64,000 nucleotides of DNA. It comes from Melanocharis versteri (lineage: Eukaryota; Chordata; Aves; Passeriformes; Melanocharitidae). Location: contig VZTG01008547.1 of the NCBI GenBank assembly GCA_013397845.1, positions 1,889,508 to 1,953,507 of the forward strand, written 5' to 3'. Positions 45,545 to 57,657 of the stretch are shown here, one piece after another; within the stretch, counting starts at the first letter, position 1, and each line of letters opens with the position of its first letter. The position numbers and the translations under genes are program-made. The notes below the pieces were generated by a model that saw nothing but the letters and a program-made list of their open reading frames with translations, did no database searches and was not told where the DNA came from.

Positions 45545-45760
45545 TGAAAGGGTAGATTTGGATTCAATATTAGGAAGAAATTATCCACTATGATAGTGTG
45601 GAAACACTGGACCATGTTGCCCGGAGAAGCTGTGGATGCCACATCCCTCCAAGTGTTCAAGGCCAGGTTGGATGAGGCTTTGAACAAGCTGGTCTAGTGG
45701 AAGGGGAGCTGCAGCTACATGGTCCTCATGGTCCCTTCCAACCCAAACCATTTAATGAAC
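45545..45760 (+). repeat. CR1 LINE, 3' fragment
   Basis: It carries CR1 blocks 'attaggaagaaatt', 'ccatgttgcccggagaagctgtggatgcc', 'gtgttcaaggccaggttggatgaggctttgaacaa' and 'ggtcccttccaacccaaaccat'. Plus orientation, 5'-truncated, without coding capacity. Confidence 0.9.
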
Positions 45761-46687
45761 TTACGACGCACGTACAGCTCAGTGAAACAGCATGCTCATG
45801 GCAGGGCAGGCTTGCTGACACAACAACTGACAATGTATACATGGAACATGTTAACAACATAAAACCCACTAAAACCGCCCCGTGAAACAACTGTGCAGAC
45901 TTATCCGGAACACTCCAAGTCCTTCTCTTAAACAGAAAGGTAAAGCAGAATAACAGCAGGGCAAGAATGATTAAAGACAAAGCAAAGGGAGAGAAAGAAA
46001 AAGGGGGCTTGCTCACCTTAGAAAGGTGAAGACTAAAAAGTTATAAAATAAAAGTATGTAGGTAAAATTTCAGCTCATTTCAGCTCCCTTACAATCATTT
46101 CAGCTGTAAAATTCACATTCAATATACAGTGGGATCTGAACTCTTATTCTGTACTATGCTGGAGGAAAGGCGGGGGGGGAAATTTCACAGAAATACAACT
46201 CTACTATTAAGAAATAAAATAACATTAATGTATTTCTGGAAGGAGGTAGGAAGAGTGGATGAAAGTATGTTACACGTGCCCAGCTGTGGTAAAGAAGCTG
46301 AGACCTCCTGAAGCAACATGGTTTGGCACTGCATAAAGCCCACAAAATTCTGGCAAATTACTGGCTATCTGATAAAGGAGAAATATTTGGTCCTTCCAGG
46401 CCTCTAAGAACCCTAATGATAAATGTGTTTAATAGTTTGTTATTTCAACATTGGATCCAAAATATGGCAAGCAACTGACTAGGGAGCAGCTTAACAGGAG
46501 TCAGCCAGCAGGAAAGTCCTGAAGAGTCATGAGGCTCGGCAAATACCTTCTGCAGGGCCACAGAGAGACAGCTCCAACCACCTGGGACCTGCAATCCCAA
46601 AAGTGCCACTAAACGCTGGCTCTCACAAGGCAGTTTTGAGAAGTGAGTAGAGCTCAGCTTCATATTTAAAGCCACAATCATCACCGG

Positions 46688-47690
46688 TAGAGTGGCTGGG
46701 TTGGCCTTGGCTGGCTGCCAGACACCCACCCAGCTGCTATTGCACTTCCCCTCCTCAGCAGCCCAGGAAGAGAAAGCAAGATGAGAACACTCACGGGTCA
46801 AAAGAGAGAACGGGAAGAAAAATGACGTTGGAAGACCACTTGTCATCACATGCAAAATGGGCTCAAATTGGGCAAAACTCAATTTATTGAAAATTAAAAT
46901 ACAGTTGGACGGTGAGAAATAAAGACAAAACACTCTACCACTCATTTTTCCCCAGATTCAACTTTACCTCTACATTCCCAACTCCTCCACGTCCTCTACC
47001 CTACCCAGCAGCACAAGAGGTAGGGAATGCGAGGCTGCAGCCAGTCCATAATGCTTCCTCCCTTCCTCCCTGCCACTCCTTCCTCCTCACACTGTGCCCC
47101 TGATCCAGTGTGGGTCCTTACTGTAGGCTGCAGTCCTCCACAAACTGCTCCAGCGTGGGTCCACTCCACAGGCTGCAGTCCTGCAGGACAAATCTGCTCC
47201 AGTGTGCGTCCTCCACGGACGGCAGCTCTCGTCAGGAGAACCTGCTCCTGCACGGGCTCCTCTTCACCGGCTGCAGTCTGCTTCAGGAAATACCTGGCTC
47301 CACCAAAGGGCCCCCCACAGTGCATGTCTGCTCCATCACGGTCCCCTCCAAGGGTTGCAGGGGAATCCTGCTCCAGTGCCCAGAACACCACCTCTGCTCC
47401 TTCCTCTCTGACCTTGGTTTCTGCAGAGATTTTCACTTTTCCCCCTCAGTCCCCACACACTGCCTTTGTGGCATCCTACTTTTTTTCTTAAGTGCTTTTC
47501 CCTACAGTGCCACCATCTTGGCCACAGGGGATGAGCTGGAGCTGGCTGGAGCCGTCTGTGTCCAGCACAGGCAGCCCTGGCTGCTGCTCACATTGGGCCC
47601 CACAGCCCCTGGGAGCTGCACCCACCCCACACTGGTATCTGCCTTTTATAAAAAAGTTTCTGCTACCTGGGAACTACACTCTCTGCTCTG
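46688..47690 (+). mobile_element. Degraded avian endogenous-retrovirus LTR (probable solo LTR)
   Basis: It starts near 'gggttggccttggctggctgccag', followed by 'cccctcctcagcagcc', and continues through an AATAAA at 46918 to pyrimidine-rich sequence. Then comes a run of imperfect 35-45 bp repeats built on 'ctgctccag(c/t)gtgggtcc' and 'ggctgcagtcct' (about 47105-47380). This pattern matches long LTRs common in bird genomes, recalled from memory; I cannot assign the family. No gag, pol or env sequence is seen beside it, so it looks like a solo LTR. The 193-codon ORF inside it is a by-product of the GC-rich repeats. Ends are approximate. Confidence 0.65.
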
Positions 47691-49349
47691 AATATTTAAA
47701 GCCAATAATTACACTGAGGGTAAAACTTGATTACCTAGAGGCTGACAAGTCCGGTAAACCCATGTTAGGCACTTAGAGCAGGTGTTTAGCTCACAAGTGA
47801 TTTAACAAGAGAAACAGATGGACAGACAGACACATAGCCCTCTGAGCCTCAATCTAGTCACCCAGCAAAATAAAACTTGAATGCCTCCTAGCTCTTGAAA
47901 GATTGGCATCTTCACCAATGCCTTAAGCAGAATTTTAACATGCTTTTTCACCTAGTCTTTTTTTCCTTGCTACCAAGTGTACTTACCTGAAAGAGATGAA
48001 CAATTCCACACTCAAGAATATTACTTTTCAGTGCCTAAATCACTGAGACTGACGCTACAGCTAAACGAGACAGATGTATTATCTTACTAAAAATGTAACA
48101 AATTACATACATCAGTGATAGTACTCCCTACTCGAAATGCTAATGTTCATGCTCTTTTCTCCTCTTCCTTCTGGATTCAATAGCAACTGAGGTTTTGTGC
48201 CAAACTATTTTAAAGGCACTGTCTAGTATAAAGTAAGTATTTTTAACAAGACAGCCAGTTGTTTGACAACAAATACGAGTTCAAGTAGCATATGAAAATT
48301 TTGGATTCACATAAGTATTTCCAAATTTTGAAAATCAGGTTCTACTTACCTCTTTAGAACTACATAATTAAAGACCTAGAACTAGAGTTACGAAGTCTGC
48401 AGTATCTAAATTTTAGGAGCTCTGCCATCCAGTGGATTTCCTAATACAGGCATGCAGAAATGCAGGTAAGCAGGAATAAGGCACTAAGAAGGAAGCTACA
48501 TATGTGAAATGACTGAAACTAAACTGGGATACTGAGAATAACTGGGCTTCTAACTCCAGGCCAAAAGGAGTGGCACCCAATTCACAGCCATAACCCCCCT
48601 CTTTCTCAAGCAGATTCACCTGTTTGCAGCAAATTGCACTGTGCTGAGCAGCTGCACCTCAAAAATGAGAAACCTTTCAAGTCTGCTTCAAATTAAGCAA
48701 GCCAAAACCAGTTTTCCTCCTTTTCCTGATCCTGCTACCAGTAGATTATGGGATACACATAACTTTCTCACGGGTTTTCAGTGCTCTGAGAACACCTATG
48801 GCAGCAGGAGTATCTATTTTCAGCACCCACTGCAATCTGGACACAAGTCAAGGCCTCTGAGCAGCTTTGTGGCCTGGGTTTCAAACAATTTTGCACTTTC
48901 TCAGCAAGAAAAAAAACCCAACACACAGGCACACACTTTAATAATACAAATTATAATAAATTTAGGAAGTTGATAGCTGTCCACTAAGCCATCAAAGTGA
49001 GCTCTGCAGCCTGTCAAACACCTGTGAAAGAACTTTGAATTATTGTAGTCTCCCTCTCAAGAACATTGGGAGTTCATGGTTGGGCTACACCTGCAGTTCC
49101 CTTTTGGGGCAGAATATGTCAACCCAACCTAACTTAATTCAAAATTGTTAAGCAACCCAGAATTAACACATCTGATATGAACTAAATGTAGTTATCAAGT
49201 AACAATGACAGGTCAAGCTATTTATACCACCACTTAGTATTCTTAAAGCTTATTTATTTAAAGGACTACAGAAAAAAATATGGCAAAATTCAAAAAATGG
49301 CTTTTCAAGGTGAAATATGTATCACCATCACAAAGTAGAAGATGACTTT

Positions 49350-49414
49350 ACATATGGTTTTGTAATGGATCCTATGTGTTTTCCACATGATTTTGTAACG
49401 GATCCTATGTGTTT
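49350..49414 (+). repeat. Tandem duplication, two units of about 33 bp
   Basis: Two adjacent units share 'acat..g.ttttgtaa(t/c)ggatcctatgtgttt'. No function is suggested. Confidence 0.8.
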
Positions 49415-52148
49415 GTGTAGCTGTTAAAATACTGTTTTTCTTGAAGCTTTCAGCATTTTATTTATTGCTATGGAAGCAGTGAGAAGCTCCATAGGATCAC
49501 TTACATCATTTTAGTTAAGACACGTTCCAAATCCTCACACAGCCTCTCAGGTTCAACCCTGATAAGTCTTTGGGATTTATTCTGGGATTTGACCTCCACC
49601 TACATGATCCTTGTTATATCACTTGTTAATAGTTGTAGCTCAGCTGTGCATTATGAATCTTGTGTATGTTCCGTGTGACAGGCTGCAGCTCCAAGGATTC
49701 AACCAGTACTGGCAACAAATGGACATCAGCACCTGGACACTGGAACTTTAGGTAACAACGTGATATGAAGACAAGGCACAACCTTTTCTTCAATGATTTG
49801 GAGGTTTGTAAATTCACCTGCAGACTGGACTCTGGCACACTCTTATGGAAATCAGCTTTGTATGAAGGCTTTTAGATCAAGCTCAGGGAGTTGGAAAACA
49901 ATCAGCAGTACCACCTTACCCTCATGAATTCATTACAGTTTAAATCAACAATTCTTAAATTCTAGGACCTGTCTTAAAAGCACGCTTTTCAAAACTTGTT
50001 ACTCTCTGCTACATCCTATTGCATTTTCTATAGTCTACGAGCACTGATGTCTCCTAAGAATGCACATAATTTATATGCATAGCCTAATAGCCTCAGTACC
50101 AAAGATGTCAAATACTCTACTTTTCACAGGTACTTTAGATGTGCATGCACTTCACAAAGCTCTGCATTATTCATGTATGTATAATTTATAGTTTTAGAAT
50201 GAAATGCACACGATTACCTTTGATCTATTTGATGGCTGCGTGTCTGGCATCTTGTAGTACCAAAATAATCGTTTAAATAAATTGAATTATATGCACTGAG
50301 TTTCCCTTCTGTAACTATGAAGTATTAGCAATACAGTTCAATTTTTCTAGCATTTACTAAAGTTTTCTGCAGACTATTTTCTGTAGATGAAATATTTTTT
50401 AGATTGGAAACTTTTCAGTAGAAGCTAGCTGTACTGAATTTAACACTGTAAATTAAAACACGGTAAATTAAAAATTACAGCTGACTGGACAATCAAGTCA
50501 CATCGTGTTGCTTCTGTTGCCAGTATGTGTTAACATGGTGCAGGTATCCATGTTCATATACAGCAAATAAGCTCTGTGCAAGGCTTCTGTAGCCACTGTC
50601 TAAAATTCACCAGTTCTTCCAATGTCTCCTGTCAGTGCATTCATGTATTGAGGTAACTCTTTAAAGTGAACATAGCAGGGGCATGAATACAGCATGAACA
50701 CGGCAGGTTTACGCTCCTGAGTGTGTAAATGGCTATAAAATAAATATGTATGTTTGCATGTGTGCACGTGCGTACGTGCGAATGTTACCCATTTAAATTC
50801 CCTGCCTGCCCACTTTATGTAAACTATCGGAGCCATCCCATTTGGCAGGGGAAGGGAAGCACGAGAGGTAAATCGTGTCACGTTTCACAAGCAGTAACGA
50901 GGCATCCTACCAGAGAGGATTTAAGAGATGCTAATGAAAAGAGATGGCAACACTGGAGAAGGCTGCAGGACAACGTGCTGAACCGGGATGACTGAGCTTG
51001 GGTGCAAGTTGGATGACAAAGGCTGGGATACACAGAAGGCAAAGCTGAGAAATGCTGATATGGAAGGATGATGTACAATTTTTTAAAGCTGATGCGTTCT
51101 TCCCTCGAGTAATTCCCTACTTGTTTACCATGATTACCCTTGCTGACAGTCCCATTATCATTTGCAACATGTATTTTTCTGATCAGATGGTTTTAGCATG
51201 CATACTCAAAGAAAACAACATGAAAAATACCAGAGGAAAGAAAACAAGGACTGTGCTGACTGAAGACGCACAGTTATGCTATTTCAAAAACTGTAACATC
51301 TGAAACTACACTTTACTCAGTTGTAACAATGAAAATTACAGATTTTAAATACAACAATTCTCTAGCTATTTGCTTTGAATGCAACAACTACATCTACTAC
51401 GAATCTGGAAAACAAGATATAGTTAAAACAGGTAGATCAACAGGTACCAACATTTACATCTAACATCATTTCTTCAGAGATCTAAAATAATGTTCAGGTC
51501 ATTTTTCCTTATCTTCTTTAGACTTTTCCTCTTGGCAAATGAGGGGACCTTGCATTAGAGAAAGACACTGATTATAGTTATTATTATATCTTGTACATTC
51601 TTAGGCAGGCTATAGCCTGGATTACAGCACAGGACTTTTGCAACAGATGTCATGTTGCTAGAACCAAGGTCAATTTATTGGAAGCACTAGGAACTACTGG
51701 AAAATTGTTCCTTTTCACTGCTTGTAGTGTTTGCTAGCATTTTCTTTACATAGGGTTTGGCAGCCTCATGCTTACACCACACGTATCAAACAGTGGAGAA
51801 GTTAAGAGACACATGGATCAAGCTGGTAAAATTAAGCCTCACTCAACAGGAGTGGAGTAAGTTCCCTCAGCCCCACTTCTGTTCAGATTTGTGCCCTGGA
51901 GCCAATTTAATTGTAAGTACACAGATCTCTGCATCGATTAATCAAATTAACACTTTTCTTTAAAATTAAATAAATAAACAAAGTTCGCGTTTCCATTTGA
52001 AGCTTTCGAGCTGAGGCTTGGAACTGAAGTCCGATGCAGGACGTGATGCCGCTCTCACAGGCACGACGGAAAGGGAGGCTTACTGCCTCCTCCCTCAGAC
52101 TCACCTGCGCACGCTCTCCTCCGCAGCATCCGAACTCTGGCGCTCGCT

Positions 52149-52175
52149 CCGTCCGTCCGTCCGTCCGTCGGTCCG
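52149..52175 (+). repeat. CCGT tetranucleotide repeat
   Basis: About six imperfect copies of CCGT lie just left of the assembly gap. They probably contributed to the assembly break. Confidence 0.85.
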
Positions 52176-52191
52176 CCTGCCTGGATGCGGG

Positions 52192-52424
52192 NNNNNNNNN
52201 NNNNNNNNNNNNNNNNNNNNNNNNNNNNNNNNNNNNNNNNNNNNNNNNNNNNNNNNNNNNNNNNNNNNNNNNNNNNNNNNNNNNNNNNNNNNNNNNNNNN
52301 NNNNNNNNNNNNNNNNNNNNNNNNNNNNNNNNNNNNNNNNNNNNNNNNNNNNNNNNNNNNNNNNNNNNNNNNNNNNNNNNNNNNNNNNNNNNNNNNNNNN
52401 NNNNNNNNNNNNNNNNNNNNNNNN
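52192..52424. other. Assembly gap (233 N)
   Basis: Undetermined bases inside the CpG island. Translations crossing them are meaningless. Confidence 0.99.
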
Positions 52425-54877
52425 CCGCGCTCCCCTCGCACACACCGCCCGCGGCGCCTTCACCTGCCGCCGGCGGAGGGCCGGAGGCGGCGGGGATGCT
52501 CCGGAAGGCGGGTGGGGACGTGCCGCTGCCAGCTGGAGGCGCGTCCCCCTCGGCAGCCGTCGGGGAGCGGATTTCCCGGGCCTCTGCTGCCCCGCCGTCC
52601 CTGCGCGTCCTGCCCGAGGGGAACCGCGAGGGGCTGGTGACCCACGGTGCTCCCAGCACTGCTGCTGGGGCCGACACCCTCTCCATGATGAGAGGCGCTT
52701 CTCCTCGCGGTACCGATGGATAGGTTTCTTCTTCAGCGCCCTGGCACTCGCTCCCTGACCTCCTTGAGGGTGCTGACCCTCATTTTCCTGTGCTGAAGCT
52801 CTGTCAAGGGTTTCACACTCCCCCGAACTCCACCTGTTCAGTTCTGATTCTGCTTTTCACAGGGTTCAGAAGAGCTGGAAACAAAAGAGTGTGTATGATT
52901 CATAAAATGATTCTTCAGCTGGGAAATGTCAGCAGAAGCCATGTCATTCCTAACTGAAAGGCTGCTGCACTTTGCTGCATGTCAATTGAGCTAGATTGAA
53001 CACAACGGGACATTAGAAATGCATTTAGAAATGCGTTCTAAGTGCTCGGGTTGTTTTACATAAAAAAGATGAACCACATCACACAACAAGGGCTGAGGAG
53101 AGGAAAAGACCATGGCTAAAACGCTTAAAACCCCATCAGAAACTCGAGGTGTCTGTCTCCTAGCACTGTCACACCAGTCTTCGGGGTAACAGGGTTTTTG
53201 AGGATCAGAATAGAAACCCTAGGCAGAAAAGCAGAAAGCAGAAGGCATTTGACAAGGATCCTTTTTCGTGTCCTTTCCTGCTGGGCTGACCCCTCAGGAG
53301 TACTCCAGGCAGCATTGTGGAAGCACTGAGACCAGAGCTGACCAACCAGGTGTGCACCAAGTGCCGGGTTGTTGTTGTCCCTCCAAAGGCTCAAGCACTG
53401 GTTGCACTGCCCAGGTCTTACATGTGGGTACATGCCCCTTGCGGGTCCTGGCTTCCTCCTTAGACGAGGTCTAGTTGTACACCATGCCCTTATGTTCTGG
53501 TTGCTACGTGAAGGAAGCCTGTGAATGGAAGCTAGGAAAAAGCTGGGGAGACTTCCAGAAGGTCCCGGATCTGGACAGTAAGGGGATCAGGCTGAATCAA
53601 CAGAAATGAACGTCCGCATCCAGAGTGGCATCACTTTCCAAAGTCTGTCATTGCAGTCAGTGGTACTGCTGAAAGAAACTCTGGGGGAAAGACTGTGTTA
53701 AAGTTGTAATACATCTTCACAGTACCTCAAAGCCAGTTGCCTAGGAGTTGAAGATGACAGAAAAAAAATAGCTCTTTCCTTTTCCATTTTCTGAATTGTT
53801 AGGTATAAATTAAAACATGCTTATTTTCCAAGATTTTCATAATTTCCATGAAATTTTCTTTCCAAGTTTAGTTCTTGCTTCATTTGTGCAATCATTAAGC
53901 CAGTCCCCTGAGAACCAGCGACAGGTAGGTTCAGCCTGCTGACAGCTGCAAGATATCATCCATCAAAATTATTATGTTCATCAAGGCACTACTGGTGATT
54001 TATCTCAGTGGCCTAAAATTATTGGCATTAGATAGACACCTCTTTAAAACACAACCATTAATTACCATGTCTAATTTCAACAAAGTATTTTTCAGTTTTA
54101 TATGCAAATTAAAGATTAATTTTGTTCCATGATGTCTGCAATTAAGCAAAGCCTCCATGATAGTTTGTGACTGGAAATTATAATTTATAAGAAAAGGAAA
54201 ATCTGAAGTTCCAGCACCTCAAATTAGAAAAGAGAGGGGGAGAAGAAAAAGAAACAAGGAGCAGCTCCTTACATTACAGTCTTTCACACTTTGGTCCTCA
54301 GTTACCTGGTTATTAAACAGTCTTCTGTGTCATAGCTTGTTTTCTCAGTTTATTCTTTTCCAGCTTATTTTCAGTAAGTGAAGCTCCTCAGTTGGACTGT
54401 CAGTGCACTCTCCAAATGCTTCCAGTTTTTTTTCATCTTTCATGTCATGAACTTCTCATATTCACTCTCAAGGCCCTGTTCATCTGTACCCGTCTACTTT
54501 TCTGTTTTCTTGTTTTGTTTTTGTACCAAGTATTCTGTTTTCTAGATTTTTAGTCTGAATTCACTGTATATCTAGTTTATCATCACTTTAATAAAATTAG
54601 AACACAGCTGCCAATACCCACTTTTAGACTTTCATATTTTATTTTGAAGTCCAGGAAAATGCTAACATGTCAGCATTTAGGCAGCACACCTCACAGAGCA
54701 AAACACAGAAAGAGACAGACCCTGCAGGGAAGATGGTTAACAGCAAGAGTAGAAGTTCTACACATAATCAACTTTTGTTGTCGAAAAGAAGTGCTTAGTG
54801 TCATTGCTGGAAGTCCCCTTCTGAATTTCTTAGGTGATTAATAATAACATATATGGTCATTAAGCATATGTTTCAGC

Positions 54878-55252
54878 CTAGAGAAGAGGAAATAGAGTGG
54901 AGACCTCATCTCAATCCAGAACTTCCTCATGAGGGGAAGCAGAGGGGCAGGCACTGATCTCTTGTCTCTGGTGACCACTGACAGGACTCAAGGGAATGGC
55001 CTGAAATTGTGTGAGGGGAGGTTTAGGTTGGATATTAAGAAAGTGTTCTCCACCCAGAGGGTGGCTGGCACTGGAACAGGCTTCCTGGGGCAGTGTCACA
55101 GCACCAGCCTGACAGAGTTCAAGAAGCTTTTGGACAATACCCTCAGGAACATGGAGTGATTCTTGGTGCTGTCCTGTGCAGCACCAGGAGTTGGACTTCA
55201 GTGATCCTTGTGGGTCCCTTCCAGTTCAGGATATTCTATGATTCTGTATAAT
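54878..55252 (+). repeat. CR1 LINE, 3' fragment
   Basis: CR1 blocks seen are 'agagaagaggaaatagagtggagacctcat', 'gtgaggggaggtttaggttggatatta', 'ggcactggaacaggcttcctggg', 'gggtcccttccagttcagg' and the terminal 'atattctatgattctgta'. Plus orientation, non-coding. Confidence 0.92.
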
Positions 55253-56440
55253 GATGTTTTCCAAGGAGTGAAAAAGCATGCTTTCGCTGCAGTGAACTGC
55301 AAGTTCTTAGTTGCTCTAAACTGATATAGGTCCCAGGTAAACAATGGAGTTGAGCTTGTTTACCTGTGGCTTTGGCTACACAGCTCCATTTTGAGGGGTA
55401 CTGACATTATTCTGATAGTTCTCTCAAGACTGCTGTGCTCTGCAATAAAGCACTGCCAGGATGCATGACAAAAGAATAAGGCTTAATATATAAACAAATG
55501 AATAAAGGAACATGTTATAAAATCTCATTTTCTTCAAATTGGGAAATCATAATTTCCTGTTTGCATTGTAACTCTGCCCTGTTTCTTCTGATTGTTCCAC
55601 TTCAGAGGAATTAAATGAACAAAGATCTGTGAAATAATTGGACTGAATCGCCAACCTGAGAAAAACTCATTTGGTTTCCTTCCCGAGAGAAACACCGATT
55701 AGATGTGCCTTAGAGAGCCATTCTCATTTGAACAATGTGAGTTATGATTTGGAGAGGATCTGCGGAATTGGAGCTCCACTGAACAAAACTGTGAAGTTAA
55801 CATGTGCAAATGCAAGACAAAAAGATTCAAAAGACAGCATAAACAGAAACAAAGGGTAGAAACATCCAAATGACGCATGTGAAATCCACGTCACAAGTAT
55901 TTTCACAGTTTTTGAACAGCCTGATCCTGTGAGGAACTGGCTGCTGTAGAAAACTGAACATGGCCAAGCTGCTTTCATAAACTAGCCCCTCTACAGCCTG
56001 GGATGTCCTCATAAATAAAAGCTAAAGGTCACACATACCCGTTTAGTGTTCTACACTGTAATATCTATGTTGTCCTAATTATAAGTGAACAAGCTCTATT
56101 TATTTTACCTTACTCTGCACCACTGGGGTGAGGTGCAGTAAGGGGGAAAGATAGGACTCAGCTATTCTTTTTTTTAACCGAAATTAATGAACTTTGCCCT
56201 GACTTGAGTAAAAAGAAATGCTGAATGCAAAGTAGCTGCTGTGTCCCTTTGAAATCAGTGAAAAGCCTCCCACAGGTTTTGGTGTAACAGGGTTGGGTCC
56301 TTGTTACATACAGGACAGCTCTAGCATCCACCTAAAGCCAGGCCTTTTTCCAAGCAAAATCTCAGTGCAAGCCATTGCAGGCTGAACTATCCAAGGGACG
56401 AATGGTAACCCTCTAACACTGTTTGGTGTTCCTGCCGCAG

Positions 56441-56650
56441 CAAATGGAGGCATTTGCACAGGAGCAGACCCGGGCATGGACAGGCGAGGAGCCTTCCCGC
56501 CTGCTGCCCCGGCGAGCGCTCGCTCGGCTGGAGCAGTTTTGTCACACAGCGTTTCACAGATGCCCCGGCCCCGTTCTCTGTCAGAAGAGAGCCCCGAGGG
56601 ATGGGGAGCACATGGTCACCTGTCAGCAGGGACACTGGCTCCTGGCCTAG
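56441..56650 (+). other. GC-rich exon-like ORF, unassigned
   Basis: The acceptor 'tgttcctgccgcag' precedes an open frame of 69 codons plus TAG (Q-M-E-A-F-A-Q-E-Q-T-R-A-W-T-G...). The segment is markedly richer in GC and CpG than its flanks. I do not recognise the peptide; it may be a terminal exon, a decayed exon or a small CpG cluster. Confidence 0.2.
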
Positions 56651-56708
56651 GAGAGGTGTGGAAATTCCTGCTGACTGCAAGCCTGGCTGCGAGTTCTCTC
56701 ACACTTAC

Positions 56709-56813
56709 CTTGTGTGAGTCAAACTGCCTGAAGACACAGGCTCCATGAGCCATGCAGAAGCACTGCAGACGATCAGGGAGCTCTGGAATTCTCCTGTGAG
56801 TTTTCATGCTGCT
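56709..56813 (-). other. Exon-like segment with strong splice sites, unassigned
   Basis: On the minus strand the acceptor is TTGTTTAAACAG|AG and the donor is CACAAG|GTAAGT, a near-perfect site. The 105 bases are open in phase 0 for 35 codons (S-S-M-K-T-H-R-R-I-P-E-L-P-D-R-L...). It could be an exon of an unidentified minus-strand gene or a non-coding 5' exon of CNGA3, 13.7 kb upstream of its ATG but beyond the CpG island. I cannot name the peptide. Confidence 0.4.
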
Positions 56814-57589
56814 CTGTTTAAACAAACACAATTGCAAATGCAGCCTTGTTAATGTTTCCCAGGTGGCTAGCTTCGGATAATAAGTATACACAAGAGCACT
56901 TATTTTGTTATGCTGGTTCTCAGGACAATCCTGTCTCTTAGTGAAAATAAAACTATCCTGATATCTCTAGGGGAATTTCAGCAAACAGCTAGTCAGGCCT
57001 GAGGCACTGATAGGGAGACAGCCCAGCTCCTCCAAACAGAATAAATCGACATTTCCAGTCACATAATGGCGGTCCATTGGCAGCAAGCACAGGAAAGAGA
57101 GACACTTACGTGAAATATAAATTAGGGCTTAAAAGCCTTTCCCTTGTGCTGTATGATGGCAGTCACTGCCATTGCTGGGCCTCACTAATGACTCTGAGGA
57201 AACCCAGCTGACAGTCTGCAGCCAAATGTTGGTAAATCACAGATTAAAGACATCTCTTTTATGAACTCAGAAATATCTTTACTTGGATCTAACAACAGCC
57301 TGCACAGGCTCTGTGATGGACTGTCCTGAGATACAGGAGACAAATGATGAGTGGTAGATCTCTGACTGCTGTCTGTAAGCACTGTGTCAAGTTGTAAACT
57401 TAGAACTAAAGAAATCAAAGAACTAAAAAATGTGTATAGGAGGGCTGCTGGAAACTAACAGCTCCAAGTGTCCTCGTTCTGACCCTCATTTCAACAGCAG
57501 TTTGAGTGGTCAAATATCTCTTAGCAAATAGCAGTGACTTACCTCAACAGCTGAGGAAAGAGGAGAGGAAAAAATCCTATCCACTTAAT

Positions 57590-57657
57590 TTTAGGGTTTG
57601 GAACTAAATGATCTGTAAGGTCCCTTTCAACCCAAGCCATTCTATGATTCTATGATT
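57590..57657 (+). repeat. CR1 3' tail
   Basis: A short terminal piece: 'gtttggaactaaatgatctgtaaggtccctttcaaccc' followed by 'attctatgattctatga', the diagnostic CR1 end. Confidence 0.88.

Larger units (their letters stand above)
43069..52009. other. Upstream region of CNGA3
   Basis: About 9 kb of mostly AT-rich DNA. It holds a CR1 3' fragment (45545-45760), an ERV LTR (46688-47690) and a small tandem duplication (49350-49414). No coding exon is recognised. Non-coding 5' exons of CNGA3 may be here but cannot be picked out from sequence alone. Confidence 0.7.
52010..52750. promoter_or_regulatory. CpG island, probable promoter, interrupted by a gap
   Basis: CpG density and GC content rise abruptly on both sides of the assembly gap, against AT-rich flanks. 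On the minus strand two good splice donors lie in it: CGCAG|GTGAGT (last exon base at 52105) and GGCAG|GTGAAG (last exon base at 52464). This suggests first exons of a leftward transcript; CNGA3 is the only identified gene in that direction. A rightward transcript from the same island is equally possible. ORFs spanning the gap are artefacts. Confidence 0.6.

Noticed and set aside
47110..47691. 193-codon plus-strand ORF, with a 154-codon ORF in another frame
   Set aside because: It lies within the LTR's GC-rich imperfect repeats; no domain, and both strands are open as expected from composition.
51907..52758. Long ORFs of 229-259 codons on both strands
   Set aside because: They translate through 233 undetermined bases; their length is an artefact of the gap.
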